Positions 1-13,335 of a stretch of 64,000 nt of DNA are shown here, piece after piece. The first letter of the stretch is position 1. Each line of letters begins with the position of its first letter. The notes below the pieces were generated by a model, which saw only the letters and a program-made list of their open reading frames with translations, did no database searches and had not been told where the DNA came from. This stretch comes from Gonocerus acuteangulatus (taxonomy: Eukaryota > Arthropoda > Insecta > Hemiptera > Coreidae), in NCBI GenBank assembly GCA_946811695.1, contig OX328132.1:60790351-60854350 (forward strand), read 5' to 3'. The position numbers and the translations under genes are program-made.

Positions 1-660
1 ATGAGACTAGGGATGAGAACGGAACCGCGCTGGAAAGCTTACTAAACGCTCTACAAAAAAGAGTCTGAAGAAATTTTTGATTAAGCGATATCAATCGGAG
101 AAATAAGTGCATAAAGCTTTCGTTTATTTGTACTGTTCTTTTAGTCTGTTTTTATTTCTTGTTATTTTATTATTGCTTCTAGTAGGAGTAAAAAAGGATA
201 AGAAAATGGAAAAGATATTTATAATTTTTCACGAAAGATCAAAACAAACTAATAATTGTATCTACTCCGCGTTTTTTTATCTCTGTTTACCTTCGTTTGT
301 AATTGTTGGTTTTTTTTCTCGGTTTGCCTTAGTTTTTAATATCTTGCTGTTATTTTGATTGCATTTTTTTCAATAAAACATGACAAGTAATTGAGAAGCG
401 TGTTTGTATTTTGAATTGACTTTGCGAGTCTTGCTTTAAATGAGGGAATTTCCGCTTCTAACCTGTGGGCGTTAACAATTTTCATGAAATAAAAAAAAAA
501 TGTTTAGTTCTATTTTAAGCTATCCAAATAACACTATGGATGAGAACGGATACGTCTTAAGATGACGCAGTTCCTGGCATTCGGACAATCTGCTGATAAT
601 GTGAACATTCTCCGTGTAGAGTCAGACATCTGCCCGGGCCAGGTACTAGACAGGCTTCAG
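1..660 (+). repeat. Dispersed repeat copy (same family as 56570-57690)
   Basis: The stretch near 40-180 (ctctacaaaaaagagtctg, then a run ending in aatcggagaaataagtgc) reappears with few changes at 57105-57240. The segment near 540-590 (aagatgacgcagttcctgg) matches 57645-57670. An inverted relative lies at 34500-35425. No intact reading frame is visible; the short open frames are AT-rich chance frames. This is probably the 3' part of a mobile element that begins left of the window. Confidence 0.6.
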
Positions 661-1109
661 ATGGGCTTTTATTGCACTTCATAAATCAAGATGTATCCTA
701 GGAGAGCTGACAGATATTTTACCTGTAGGAAGTCATGCAACCAAATGCTATAGTAGAAATATAATTAAATTTTGTGGTTGTATGTGGCGTAGTACATTAA
801 AAAATAACACTAATTTCTCATTTTCTTGTAAAATTGTATTTTGTTTAAGTGCATTTAACAGTAAAATGAGTAGTTTAGTGTTTTTAATTGCATTTAACAC
901 TAAAATGGATATGTTAGTAAAGCATGTTCAGTCAATTAGAAACATATTCGTAGTAGAGTCTTCGTAGAGCAAAAAAGCCCTAAGCTCAACGAATTTGTCG
1001 CGCGAATTTTTACACAAAAAACGTCTTCCGGTAAGCGGATTCTGCTGGTATACGAACTCGACCTTTTAAATTAGACGTATTTTTGTACGAAATTATATAT
1101 ATATATATA

Positions 1110-1920
1110 GAGGGGAAGGTGTACCTCTGACCATATTGTACCTTTCACCACCTAGGCTGTGGCGGCATGTTCCAACATTTTGTAAATTTTGGTGTAATTA
1201 GTGTTTAGCTCCTTCACTAGAGGGCTTGTGTAACCTACTTTGGATTATTTAAGTCAAAGAGGATTCTTGCAAAAAATACTTATCCATTTCTATCATAAAA
1301 ATGTAAGTTATTTATTGATGACGTTTTGCCTCATAATATTTTTTGTATTATGTCTTTTTAGATGGAATTCATTTGACAAAGCAGCTATTACAATAAGAAA
1401 CATGGTGTAGCTTCTGAAATTGATTTACCGTAACCCTAAAATTTTTAGCATGCTTTTTAATTTGCACTACCAGGGTGTTGTACCTCTGACCACGACTAAG
1501 TGTTGTTCCTTTGACTAGGTCAAACGGCGAATTTGAATGAACGTGAATGAGGGACACCACTATAACGTGTTGTGGGGCGGCTGGTCTGCGCTGTTGGACT
1601 CGGAATCCGACCAAGAAGATGTGGACGGCCTGGTCCAACCGAGCACATCCTCAGCCGCAGGAACGGCAGCCGAAGCTTAGATGGACCGTAAAGGTGCAAA
1701 TGGCAACCCTGGTCCCTGCAGTGCGGCTGGTGGTTCCGCGGCGGGCTCGAGGCGCCGCGTGGGGGCTCCAATCCCTACCGTCTCAGTTTTCCCCAGGTAC
1801 TAGATATTTCAAATATTTGATACATAAAATCGTAGGTGCTGATAACCCAGTCGAGCGCTTATTTAAAAAAATAAAATTACAACGAAATCGGAAAAAGCCC
1901 CCATCGATATCATGAGTGCA
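1110..1920 (+). other. GC-rich relic, possible TE coding start
   Basis: This patch is clearly richer in G+C than its surroundings at 1540-1790. A frame from ATG at 1528 reads an acidic, Ser-rich stretch containing LLDSESDQEDVDGL and PSTSSAAG, then stops near 1680. A second frame (1547-1915) is Arg-rich and low in information. Acidic Ser/Asp N-termini occur in several DNA-transposon transposases, but no catalytic motif is visible, so no family is assigned. A phrase like gtgtacctctgacca occurs at about 1120 and again near 1480, which suggests a repeated terminal or subterminal sequence. Confidence 0.25.
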
Positions 1921-2107
1921 AACAATTTCATTCTAGGTCAAACTCCGCGAAAAAAACGTTTCCTCGATTCTTCAACGAAACGGTTTGTTTTATGATATAC
2001 ATTCATGATCTTGATGCTTTCTAAATCATGTTAGTGCCTAAGGATGAGAATCCAGCGGGTCGCCGAACCCGGCTGCAGAATATGTTTCACAGAAACGCAA
2101 TATGTTG

Positions 2108-4056
<1,949 letters not shown>

Positions 4057-4457
4057 TATATATATATATGATTATATTTTTTCCAGAAAACCTTTACAGG
4101 ATGTTAGACATCGAAAGGTTTGTAACAGCTGGTAGTTCGAGCCTTTCGGACTGGCTTATTGTTTTAGTTTGTTCGTTAGTCTCGATCTATTGAACTGTTA
4201 CGTCAACAGCAAAACTCATTATATTCAGAATGCTGCTCATCCTAGAAACAACTTCATCTGCAGCAGAATCAACTTCCGGTCAAAATTAAAAGAATAATGG
4301 GAATGCAATTCACAGATTGTTATTTATGTATTATATTGTAAAGTATTGGCACAAATTATATCATTCAATATAATGTGTACAAAAAATGTGTATGTAACAT
4401 ATTTGTTCTATTTCATTGAATAATATCTGATTTGATTATGTTCGTTTGTCGATATTG

Positions 4458-4503
<46 letters not shown>

Positions 4504-5190
4504 GATTATCTTGGGTGTGTTGAAAATATTGCCCTTTATATTTTCTAACGAATATAAATAATATAATAAACTTACTTCATTTTACCAAAAAACGAGTTTG
4601 GGATATATTCTTCTTCCAAATTTCACCAGTTCGAAGAATGAAAAAATATAAAGACTTTACTATATCCTAAGCTCGCTCAAGGCAGTCCACAATTCAAGCG
4701 TCTCGCTGACAGGAGAGAAGGCAATATACTTGTGTTGCTGTATTCTGGAGCATGATGGGAGATGAGCAGCGTCCATTCTGCCGATGTTGCAAAGTAAAAC
4801 AGATATCATTATTCACCAAGCAGATTTTCTTTAGGTTTAGGGGTTAGGGGCCCTTACACTGACAAAACGTTTGCACAATTAATTGAAGATGTCGGTTTTG
4901 TGCCAAAATATTGGGAAAGTGAGGAGAAATATTGTACAAAAAAGGGATATTCAATATTTTGTGGATCGTTCAAAAGTTTACAACATTTTTGCGGACCTGT
5001 CAAAATTTTGTAGCATGAGAGGGCAGTGTAAGGTGGCTGACAAAATATTCCGCAATAATTCACCAGTCTGGAGCTGTCGCCGCGTGAACTTGAGTATACC
5101 AGCTCAGAAGAAAGTGAAATCAAGGACGAGGGCAGAGGAAAAATCAGTTCAATGTATTGAGGTAAGCAACATACATACTAGTTATTGTTT
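4057..5190. other. Intergenic stretch, no recognised gene
   Basis: It holds an (AT)n microsatellite at 4459-4502. Near 4860-5160 two short overlapping open frames on opposite strands show no family motif that I recognise. They could be debris of a transposon, but I cannot support a call. Confidence 0.5.
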
Positions 5191-6312
5191 ATAATGTCGT
5201 ACATTCCATTTCAAATACGGCTCTTCAATTTCCTCCCGTCGAACCATTAGAGCAGGTGTTCCCCAGGCAGCATCCTAGCTCCTCTACTTTATTCTATATT
5301 TACTTCAGATATCCCAACACCCCCAACTATCCTCACTCGTACATTTACCGATGTCACTGCCTCCCTTATTTCCTCTCCCTAAATTGGCATCTGAAAATCT
5401 TCAAACCTACCTTACTGATGTAGAGAAATGGGTAAACAAATGGAGCATTCAAACGAACCCAGAGAAATGTTCGCATGTAACTTTCATCCTGCGACGAGCT
5501 GAGTATCCTCCCGTAAAAATCCACAATATCCCAATCTAACGAGGTTCGATATTTAGGATTCCACCTCGACAAGCCTGGTCAAAACACAAAGAACAGAAGA
5601 GAAAAGAACTGAGCAATATTATATTATTCTGATTGTAATGCAGACGGTATTGACAGATGGAATCTAAATAAACATAAACTCCCACAGTATAGGGATACTA
5701 TATTGTGGGGGGAAAAACAAACTGAACAAACGCTTTGGACTTCTCCGACGACTGATTGGGTTTAAATCAAAACTTGATTCCAAAAACAAAGTGACAGTAT
5801 ACAGGACCATAATAAGACCGATAAGGGCACACGGGGTAGAACTTTGGGGATCACCTAAGCCATCAAATGTAAACATTATCCAACGTTTCCAATTCAAAGT
5901 CCTCCGTAAAATCCTCAACACCCCTTTCTACGTCACAAACTTAACTATCCACCAAGAACGGATATACTCTTTGTCCAAGATTTAACCAAAACCTGATTCC
6001 TGAATTTGTTCTCTAAACTTCCAGCCCAGCCCAGTCCTCTTGGGAGATCCCTCTCTTCCAATGTTATACCTGATAATCCTCCTCGTCGCATCCGCCGCCA
6101 TTGGCCACGAGACGACTTATTACAAAAAAATTATTATGTATATATTTCAACCAAGTTTGCATTAAATAAGATAAGACCAGAACTGTTATTCGGAGAAGCA
6201 GTAATGTCTGCCTTCTCCCCTAATCCAGTGTGTTGCTATTGTGTGGAAAAATTTTCTTATTGTACATATTTGTACAGATTGTAAATTATCAATAAAAGAA
6301 AAAAAAACAGAA
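5190..6312 (+). pseudogene. Jockey-like LINE, 3' part of reverse transcriptase, broken
   Basis: Pieces of a Jockey-type reverse transcriptase appear in order in different frames. AGVPQAASxL at about 5250 is a decayed form of the usual GVPQGSVLGP. Next come ISS near 5370 and WVNKWSIQTNPEKCSHVTF at 5431-5490, then EVRYLGFHLDK at about 5543. LLRRLIGFKSKLDSKNKVTVYR is near 5740-5800, RPIRAHGVELWGSPK near 5820, IIQRFQFKVLRKILNTPFYVTN near 5875-5940, and the C-terminal PPRRIRRHWPRDDLL near 6080-6117. The copy is 5'-truncated, shifted by several indels, and ends in an A-rich tail (6290-6312). The YxDD catalytic box is degraded (FTDVTA at 5347). Confidence 0.8.
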
Positions 6313-6900
6313 AGAAAAAAAACGTGACGAGGGAATAATTGGGATTAAAAAAAAAAAAAAATTCCCCCACCATCGCCTATTCCCCCCTCCCTTGTGTTTC
6401 ATTAAATAGGTTAAAATGAAACATCCGGGTGATTCGTAATTATTCATTAATTAATTGTTGAGGGGTTACAATTAATGAAGAGGGGCTGCGTTATTTTTTG
6501 TTTCGCTACCCCCCCCCCTTCCCCTGAATTTTAGTAATCATTTTATGACCAAAAACCGCCTTCATGGGTATCTAATGCTTATCTACACGGGATGAGAAAA
6601 TTTTTGGATAGCCGATCGATCTAATAACGTTCCGTAAAATGATCGCATTAGTACGGTGAAATTGGTTCAAACCTATACTGCTGCGTAGAAAAACAGACCC
6701 AGACAGTTAGTACGAATCAACCAAGTGGATCTACAATGCCTTTGCACAATTCTTTACAGACCAAGAAACTCCGGTCCCTTCTACGATGGAAAATTAAAAT
6801 TAGGTAGGTAATCGAAGTTTTATCGTACCTCAATTTATTAGTTATGATTAGTAAATAAAGTATATTAGGACATATAAACTAGGAATGAACCAAACTATGA
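6313..6900. other. Gene-free stretch with homopolymers
   Basis: It contains A-runs (near 6346-6361) and C-runs (6361-6395, 6510-6520). No coding sequence or family repeat was recognised. Confidence 0.5.
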
Positions 6901-6904
6901 AACA

Positions 6905-7600
6905 ATACCAATTGATTTGCCTTGCCAACCAACTGCACCAGGTCCATTGAAGAACTCAGTGAAGGGATCTCCAACAGTTGGTGCTCTCGTTGTCGGATTC
7001 CTGACATCATGATTGATTTCAAGCGGAATCTGTCTTATATTTTCCGGTCCCAAGATCCAGGATCACCATTCTCTACAACCTCTTGGTCCACAGAGTCTGC
7101 TGGCATATATGTATTCGCTTCATGTTGCCATAGAAAATTATGTTAATAACAACAAGCCAATACAATTCTCTTCGCTCTTTCTGGAGCAAATTAGAATAGG
7201 TGCCCGAAAAGTTCTAAATCGTGAAGTCAGTACCCCAAATACATTTTCTGTAATGCGGCAAGATCTACTGCATTGATAGTTAAAAGTTCGCTGCTCTTGA
7301 GTGATGCCAGTTCCTGGGTAAGGTATCATGATGTTAGGAGATAAAGGAAATGCGTCCAACCCACAAAAACATAAGGTTCAGATCTTGGAAAATCAGACAA
7401 ATTTGTATGAAAGTGTAGGCTACCGTTGAAAAGCTTTTCTCGCGACACACTACGATCATAAACACGACCATTTATGCTATAAACAGCCATAATAAATTCG
7501 TAATTATAATTCAATACAGCTAGTAGTACAACAAAGAACAGTAAACATGAACTGAGTATCCTTGATAGTTGTTTTGATTCGGTGATGTGGGGTTTGACAA
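6905..7600 (-). pseudogene. PIF/Harbinger transposase, C-terminal half, broken
   Basis: Reading the - strand from 7600 down, fragments in several frames match the order of Harbinger/HARBI1-type DDE transposases. NYNYEFIMA and SINGRVYDRSVS correspond to the stretch after the first catalytic D. SEPYVFVG, FPLSPNIMIPYPG, RSCRITENVFGVLTSRFR and FRAPI follow; the R-ITEN-FG-L-SR-R block is the family hallmark around the last acidic residue. The tail near 6905-7050 reads NPTTRAPTVGDPFTEFF and GPGAVGWQ. At least three frame changes are needed, so it is a relic. Confidence 0.7.
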
Positions 7601-8089
7601 CTTCCACCCATGGCCCCAACAATATGCGGACAGTTCCACTCTCTCCTGCTCTGCGTGGTTCCTAGGCAACTGAAAAACTAAAATGATTACAGTTGAACCA
7701 AAACCATTTTTAGCTTTTTTAGTTATTTTGCATCTAAATCAAGGTTCCTACTATCAACGTCCTATTGGGAATTAACATTAAGCGATGCGCCGTCATGCGG
7801 AAAATTTCGGACCTAGCGAGAACGGTATACGTGCATTGTTTACACATGTAAAGCTATAGTGTTGTTCGTGTTTTTCTTGCTATTTAATAATTTCCCAACT
7901 GTTTTATGACAAATTTGTCTTTTTAAAGACAACATGAACCTTTCCCTTTCACAAATTAATTATTTTTAAACAATATATGTAAGAGGTAGTGAAATAATTC
8001 ACATTTATGCTACCTTCACTCTTTTGTGACTATAAACAGCTTGCAACCCATTTTACCCGAATTTGATTTAATTTCTGAAATTCACTTCT

Positions 8090-8322
8090 AGAAATTCAGA
8101 AGGAATAGATATTAATGAACAAAAGTATGTACAAAGGAACTTCTTTGGCTATCTAGAAGCCTTAAGTAGTTTCAGGTGCATAGTTGAACGTGAAGCAATT
8201 GTGAATGCACATCCATTACCTAAATACCTGTGGTATTTTGGAGAAGAGCAACCAATCTATTAAGTTGTTTGCACTTTCACAAACACACTAATTAGGAATG
8301 GCTGTATTAAATTTAAATGAGT
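8090..8322 (+). pseudogene. Unidentified coding fragment carried by element A
   Basis: A frame starting after an acceptor-like cag at about 8099 reads EGIDINEQKYVQRNFFGYLEA, then LSSFRCIVEREAIVNAHPLP, KYLWYFGEEQPIY, a stop, and VVCTFTNTLIRNGCIKFK before the final stop. The same peptide without the internal stop is found in element B at 15902-16122. I do not recognise the family. It looks like the last exon of a gene, transposase or captured host gene, with a splice acceptor before it. Confidence 0.5.
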
Positions 8323-9019
8323 GTACTACTTCATATTTGATTCATATGACTCCTTTCATAAATATTACGGTTCCTTTTGATAAAGTATCTTTATATAATT
8401 TAATTACAACCTTAATAAGTAAATGAAATGGTGCATGTAATATGTGAAATAGAGATTCAAAGAAATTTTGAAATATTTTCTCAATTTTCAAGTTGTTCAT
8501 GATTTGTTGGTGTTCAATAATATGCAATATTTATAATAAAATAAATGTATTGTATTCAAATCTGTTCACAATGGTATGAAATTATATTTACATCAGTTAT
8601 AATTTGCAAATAATGTAAGCAATAATTAAAATTTGTGATCAGAAACGATTTAAAACTAAAAAAGTCCGTCACGCAGGAGCTGCATAACTAAGCACTTTCC
8701 TCAGAATTTGGGTAGTGTAGACTGCTTTCCAGAACAATTTGCTTAAAATATCCTACATAAATAAAATAAAAACATGAATAGTTCTCTTTTAAATTTGTAA
8801 TGAGTAACTGATCAATTATTAATTTGCTTCCAGAGTTTTGTTTACACATGGTACCTATTACACTACGTAATAAATACAAAAAACCTCATATTATCGTATT
8901 TTGATCTAACGCAGAAACAGGATTAGGATGGTAGAAAGCGCTCCTTGCGGCGGCTTTGTGAACCTACGTCTGGCGGGCTTTTCTATTGAAATATATTACA
9001 AATTAAACCCCCGCTTTCC

Positions 9020-9690
9020 GATTGACCGATTCAGCTCATTTTTACAACACTTCTTTCTCATGAGTTACCCACGACGTATACCGCGTTTCATAACAAACCA
9101 ACAGAAATTACGACCGGTATGAGGTTACGACCGGTATATTAGGAATTTGGGTCCGGAGTAACCCCCCCCCCCTTCTAATGAACTGATTTAGTTTATTTTT
9201 ACAACACATATTTACCTGTAGCTTACCGTCGAAATATACCAAAAATCACGGCTGGTAGTGGCGAATTGGTATTGTGGGTCCGGAGTAACCCCTCCCTCCT
9301 AATGAACCGCTTTAGTTTATTTTTACAACACATATATAGCTGTGGATTAGCACTACGAATACCGAGTTTCGTCGAAATATACCAAAAATCACGGCTGGTA
9401 GTGGCGAATTGGTATTGTGGGTCCGGAGTAAACCCCCCCTTCTAATGAACCGATTTAGTTCATTTTTATATCTCACTTTTCTCTCTATATTACCACTACG
9501 AATACCAAGTTTCGTTGAAATATAACAAATATTACGGCTGACATAGTCTCATTAGTGTTGTGGGTTCGGGGTAACCCCCCCCCCCCTTCCGGTGGACCGA
9601 CTTTGGTGGTTAACGAACTCGTTCAATCGTTTGCTAATTGAATGCTATATACCAAGTTTCGTGACGAAAAAACAAAAACTCTGGCCGCTA
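9020..9690. repeat. Irregular tandem repeat, units of about 130-150 bp
   Basis: The phrase gggtccggagtaaccccc recurs at about 9147, 9276 and 9419, with a decayed copy at 9568. Each is followed by a C-run, then aatgaaccgatttag, then an element ending in tttcgtcgaaatataccaaa. Four to five copies are visible, with unit lengths differing mainly in the C-run and a middle segment. Confidence 0.75.
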
Positions 9691-9701
9691 TCGTGTTAAC
9701 A

Positions 9702-9702
9702 G

Positions 9703-9776
<74 letters not shown>
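9702..9776. repeat. Compound (AC)n(AT)n microsatellite
   Basis: About 28 bases of AC are followed by about 46 bases of AT, the same compound structure as at 2113-2207. It lies at the end of the tandem array inside the insertion. Confidence 0.95.
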
Positions 9777-9778
<2 letters not shown>

Positions 9779-10429
9779 TTTAACGGGGGTCATTTTCGGT
9801 GTCTACTAGGTAGGATCGATAAAGATTTGAAGAAATTTTTCAAAAATTCCTTCATGAGTCCAACCTCAATAGCTACTTTCCTTCGGAGGAAAGTGCTAAA
9901 AAATTAATGGTGCATCTAATATGTGAAAATAAAGATTTTGAAGTATTTTTTTTCAATTTTCAAATTGTTCATGATTTGCTGGTGATCAATAATATACAAT
10001 ATTTATTATAAAATACATTTATTGTATTCAAAGCTATTCACAATGGTATGAAATAATATTTACCTCACGTTTGCTTATCCATCACAATAACAATAACTCA
10101 CTGTTAGTCCAATATTCTTACATATTTGAGTGCACTAATAAAGTAGAGCTTCCATAAACCCTGTTTTTTTATGAAAACACTAATATTAACGTGAAATAGA
10201 ACCACAAACAACTGCGAAAACACTTGTTATCAGCAATCACTAAGTAACAAATGTCACAGGTATACCTTTGTATACCGCCATTTAGACAACGACAGTGGCG
10301 CCGCCATCAGTAATGTTAATTCCCAATAGGTGTATAAAATCCGTAATTTAAATAAAATCCTTTTTTTCTTCTTTTTTTTTTAACGTCTTTGCTGTTAGTT
10401 TTGAAAATTCTACATAAACAGATCAAATT

Positions 10430-11286
10430 TATCTAATGAAGAGCGAATGGGAAGCTCCATTACTGCATTGGTCAATAGCACAGAAGCTGGAAAACGTATC
10501 CGACCAATTATTTGCAAATCTCTTCCACTACAAAAGCGAATCGGAAGAATGCTGTAGAAGACTTAAAATGAATATCCAAGACATCGGAGGGAAACATAGC
10601 ATAAAGATAATTAGAAGGACGCTACGTGAAAAGTCATTTGATGAATGGGCGACTTCCAAATGGCTGACTTTAAGGAGTTTCCATACGGTAACAAATTCAT
10701 TTGCGAGAAAAAACTCCTTTCTAGTTCCGAATGGACGAACGCATTGAAACTCAACGTTAATTATGCGCCACTGCGTGGTGTTCCTGGTGTGGCAGGAGCA
10801 GCTGATTTAGGAACCCTCTGTCGCAAATGGGGCAGGGAGACCGAAACACCAGCCCATGTGCTCGGTAGTTGTCCTAATAGCATGCTCCTCGTCACCCGGA
10901 GGCACCACAATGTGAAGCATAGAATTATAAAATACCTCAAAGAAAAAGAAATTTCAATGTTTCGAAGAAGTGTACGGAATCGATGAGGAAGGAACACCGC
11001 GATATGCCGATATCATAGCCTTCCATAAAAACGATAAAACGGCATATACACTCGATCCCACAGTTCGCTATTAAACCAATGACACCAAAAAGAGGCCGAA
11101 AAGAAATCCATGTATTCAAAATGCACGGCATTCTACGATGAGAAATTTCAAGAGCAATACGGGAAGAGAAAATATATTGTTAAAGGACTGTGCTTCGGAT
11201 CAAGAGGGACCATACCGAAGACCACAGCCATCTTCCTCGAAGGACTCGGAGTTTCATCAGACCACCTGGCAGCATTAGCTGAGTCC
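10430..11286 (+). pseudogene. LINE of R2/CRE-like type: zinc finger and restriction-like endonuclease, broken
   Basis: Successive frames give parts of the C-terminal region of an endonuclease-type LINE. LREKSFDEWATS (about 10625) and FKEFPYGNKFI (10667) lead into APLRGVPGVAG. CRKWGRETETPAHVLGSCPN (10821-10880) resembles the C..C..H..C finger of these elements. RRHHNVKHRIIKYLKEKE follows, then ADIIAFHKNDKTAYTLDPTV (about 11005-11065), which resembles the restriction-like endonuclease core. KGLCFGSRGTIPKT (about 11185) is the region after the endonuclease. Frameshifts occur near 10740 and 10975. The reading frame is cut at 11286 by the hAT-type insertion and resumes at 14905. Confidence 0.65.
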
Positions 11287-11295
11287 CAGAGTTGT

Positions 11296-11660
11296 TAAAA
11301 ATGTAATCCCCATTCCCATTACAAATAAATTCTCATTCCTTTTGAAAAAAAGTAATTGCCATTCCCATTCCCATTACTGTAATGGTAATGGGAATTGCCA
11401 TTACATTTTGCAATTACAAGTAATGGGTACTGTTTTTTTAGATTCCCATTACATTTTAATGGAAAAAAGTAATTGCCATTCCCATTCCCATTACTGTAAT
11501 GGGAATGGGACATGCAATTACAAGTAATGGGTACTGTTTTTTTAGATTCCCATTACTTGTAATGGAAAAAAGTAATTGCAATTTCCATTACAATTACAGG
11601 AATTGGAATGGAGTACTGGGAATGGCCATTACATGTCTGTAATTGGATTACATTTCATTA
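11296..11660. repeat. Palindromic TAATGGGAATGG repeats (left subterminal)
   Basis: Units built from attgccattcccattccc and its complement alternate so that each half-unit is itself an inverted repeat, for example around 11365-11400 and 11470-11520. A near-perfect repeat period of about 120 bases is visible (gtaatgggtactgttttttt at about 11425 and 11525). The same motif occurs near the right end at 14679-14760. Confidence 0.8.
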
Positions 11661-11764
11661 GGTAGTCCGGGTTAAAAAAAATTGTATTTTTCAAGGGAAT
11701 GGGAGCTTTTATGCAGTTTAATATACTTTTTCTTTTTTCTTTTTTTTTTTCTTTTTTTTTAAAC

Positions 11765-12100
11765 CTGGTTTGTTCCTTATAAAAATTCACACCGTTTGAC
11801 CGATTTTGACCAAACTTGGAATACAGATAGGTCTTGACCCCGGGAGTTTCGTAGGCTAGGTCAAAAGCACCTACCAGCTAGTCTGTCTGTATGTTTGTTC
11901 TTTATACAAATTCACACCGTTTGACCGATTTTGACCAAACTTGGAATACAGATAGGTCTTGACCCGGGGAGTTTCGTAGGCTAGGTCAAAATCATTTACC
12001 AACTGTCAGTCTGTATGTTTGTTCTTTATACAAATTCACACCGTTTAACCGATTTTGACGAAACTTGGAACACATATAGGTCTTGACCCGGTCTTTATAT
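11765..12100. repeat. 124-bp satellite, short array (inverted relative to 13336-14690)
   Basis: Three units start at accgttt positions 11791, 11916 and 12040, a spacing of 125 and 124. The sequence is the reverse complement of the long array: ttcacaccgtttgaccgatt, then accaaacttggaatacagat, then gtctgtctgtatgtttgttc. Confidence 0.9.
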
Positions 12101-12109
12101 TGTAGAATT

Positions 12110-12560
12110 GATATAGAAGGTAATATTATGAAGGGTATTGTAGGTAATATTAGGAAAGATATTGAAGGTGGCCCTTCCTAATTCCACCTTATAAATCCTT
12201 ACTAATACCACCTTCTATATCCTTCCTAATACCAACTTCAATATCCTTCCTAATAAGAACTTCTATATTCTTCTTAATATCACCTTATATAACCATCCTA
12301 ATACCTCTTTTAATGCCCTTCCTATTATTACCTTCTATACCCTTCCTAATACTACCTTCTATATCCTTCCTAATACCAACTTCAATATCCTTCCTAATAA
12401 AACCTTCTATATTCTTCTTAATATCACCTTATATAACCATCCTAATACCTCTTTTAATGCCCTTCCTATTACTACCTTATATATCCTTCCTAATACTACC
12501 TTCTATATCCTTCCTAAAACCACTTTCAATATCCTTCGTAATATCATCTTATCGTTAATG
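12110..12560. repeat. 24-bp minisatellite with 144-bp higher-order repeat
   Basis: Units of the form ccttcctaatacnaccttct plus atat recur every 24 bases from about 12170 to 12555. A block of six variant units starting near 12234 recurs almost unchanged at about 12378, giving a 144-base higher-order period. The 81-residue open frame here is only an 8-residue periodic translation of the repeat (SISFLI-P) and is not called as a gene. Confidence 0.85.
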
Positions 12561-13335
12561 AGCAAAAGTTTATAATTTATGAATGTATTAATGAATACAT
12601 TGGCATTCAAAAGTTATAATGTGAAACATTTTTATGTCTATATTGTAATTTTTTTTTTTTTAGTAATCACAGTTTTTGTGAACAATTACAATTTTCCCTG
12701 TCACTTTATTTGTATTTACAGAAAAATTTGTGAATGAAAATTTATTTGTATTTATATATTTAATATACGTATAAAATAAATTCTATTCACACCTATGGAA
12801 TACGACTTTCTTTATATTCGTATTAAAAAATATGTGAATTTAGAATAACTTCGTATTTTTATTTCTTAATAAAATTGTACTCATGAGTGGTGATAGAGCT
12901 ATCTGAATTGTATAAATATAATCTGGAAAATTCCAGTTTGTTTAAACTTTGAAATGATTTTCCGCAAGAAGAAATTGAATTGATTGGAATCTATGTTTTT
13001 ATTTTTATTTATTTTTTTCTTTTTACGGCGCATCTACATCTAGGTCATTAGCGCCTGGAATCTATGTTCTCGTTATTCTCTCACAAGAAGTGGGTCCCGT
13101 AAAATTAATTTATACTTATCTTAACCGTGAAAACCTTAAACGTGAATATTTTGGCTAAATGATGACTACTATAAAGTGCTGTATAATAGTAGTAAAACAA
13201 TTTTTGATTTCAAAACTGATTTCAGATTTTTTTAGCACATTCAAAACTCCTATATTCAAATTTTGGGAGGATAACAATAATAAAAAAAAGAAGTGTATTC
13301 AAGTTTCACTACAACTATAATCTCCCTTTCCCTCA
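12561..13335. other. Unique AT-rich core of the hAT-type element
   Basis: It lies between the two inverted satellite arrays. No open frame or transposase motif is visible. A phrase ttttttctttttacggcgca at about 13013 has a relative at 50303, which may be an older small repeat. Confidence 0.5.

Larger units (their letters stand above)
8664..9899. mobile_element. Insertion inside element A carrying a tandem repeat
   Basis: Compared with element B, element A is interrupted between aactaaaaaa (to 8663) and ttaatggtgcat (from 9904). The insert has an inverted pair: AGCACTTTCCTCAGAA at 8691-8706 and TTCGGAGGAAAGTGCT at 9882-9897. CTAAAAAA on both outer sides may be an 8-bp target duplication, but A-richness makes this ambiguous. 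Inside are an irregular tandem repeat and a long microsatellite. No transposase frame is present. Confidence 0.5.
7765..10326. mobile_element. TA-flanked inverted-repeat element, copy A
   Basis: It begins TTGGGAATTAACATTA at 7765 and ends with the reverse complement at 10326, with TA on both sides. The right 330 bp (about 9990-10326) match both long terminal repeats of the sibling element at 15563-16891. The left 270 bp (7765-8035) match instead, inverted, the fragment at 16894-17156. It carries a short coding relic (8090-8320). A 1.2-kb insertion (8664-9899) is absent from the sibling. A TA target suggests the Tc1/mariner group, but no transposase is present, so the superfamily is an inference. 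Confidence 0.7.

Noticed and set aside
12313..12558. 81-residue hydrophobic frame with 8-residue period
   Set aside because: Its periodicity is exactly that of the 24-bp minisatellite; not a membrane protein gene.
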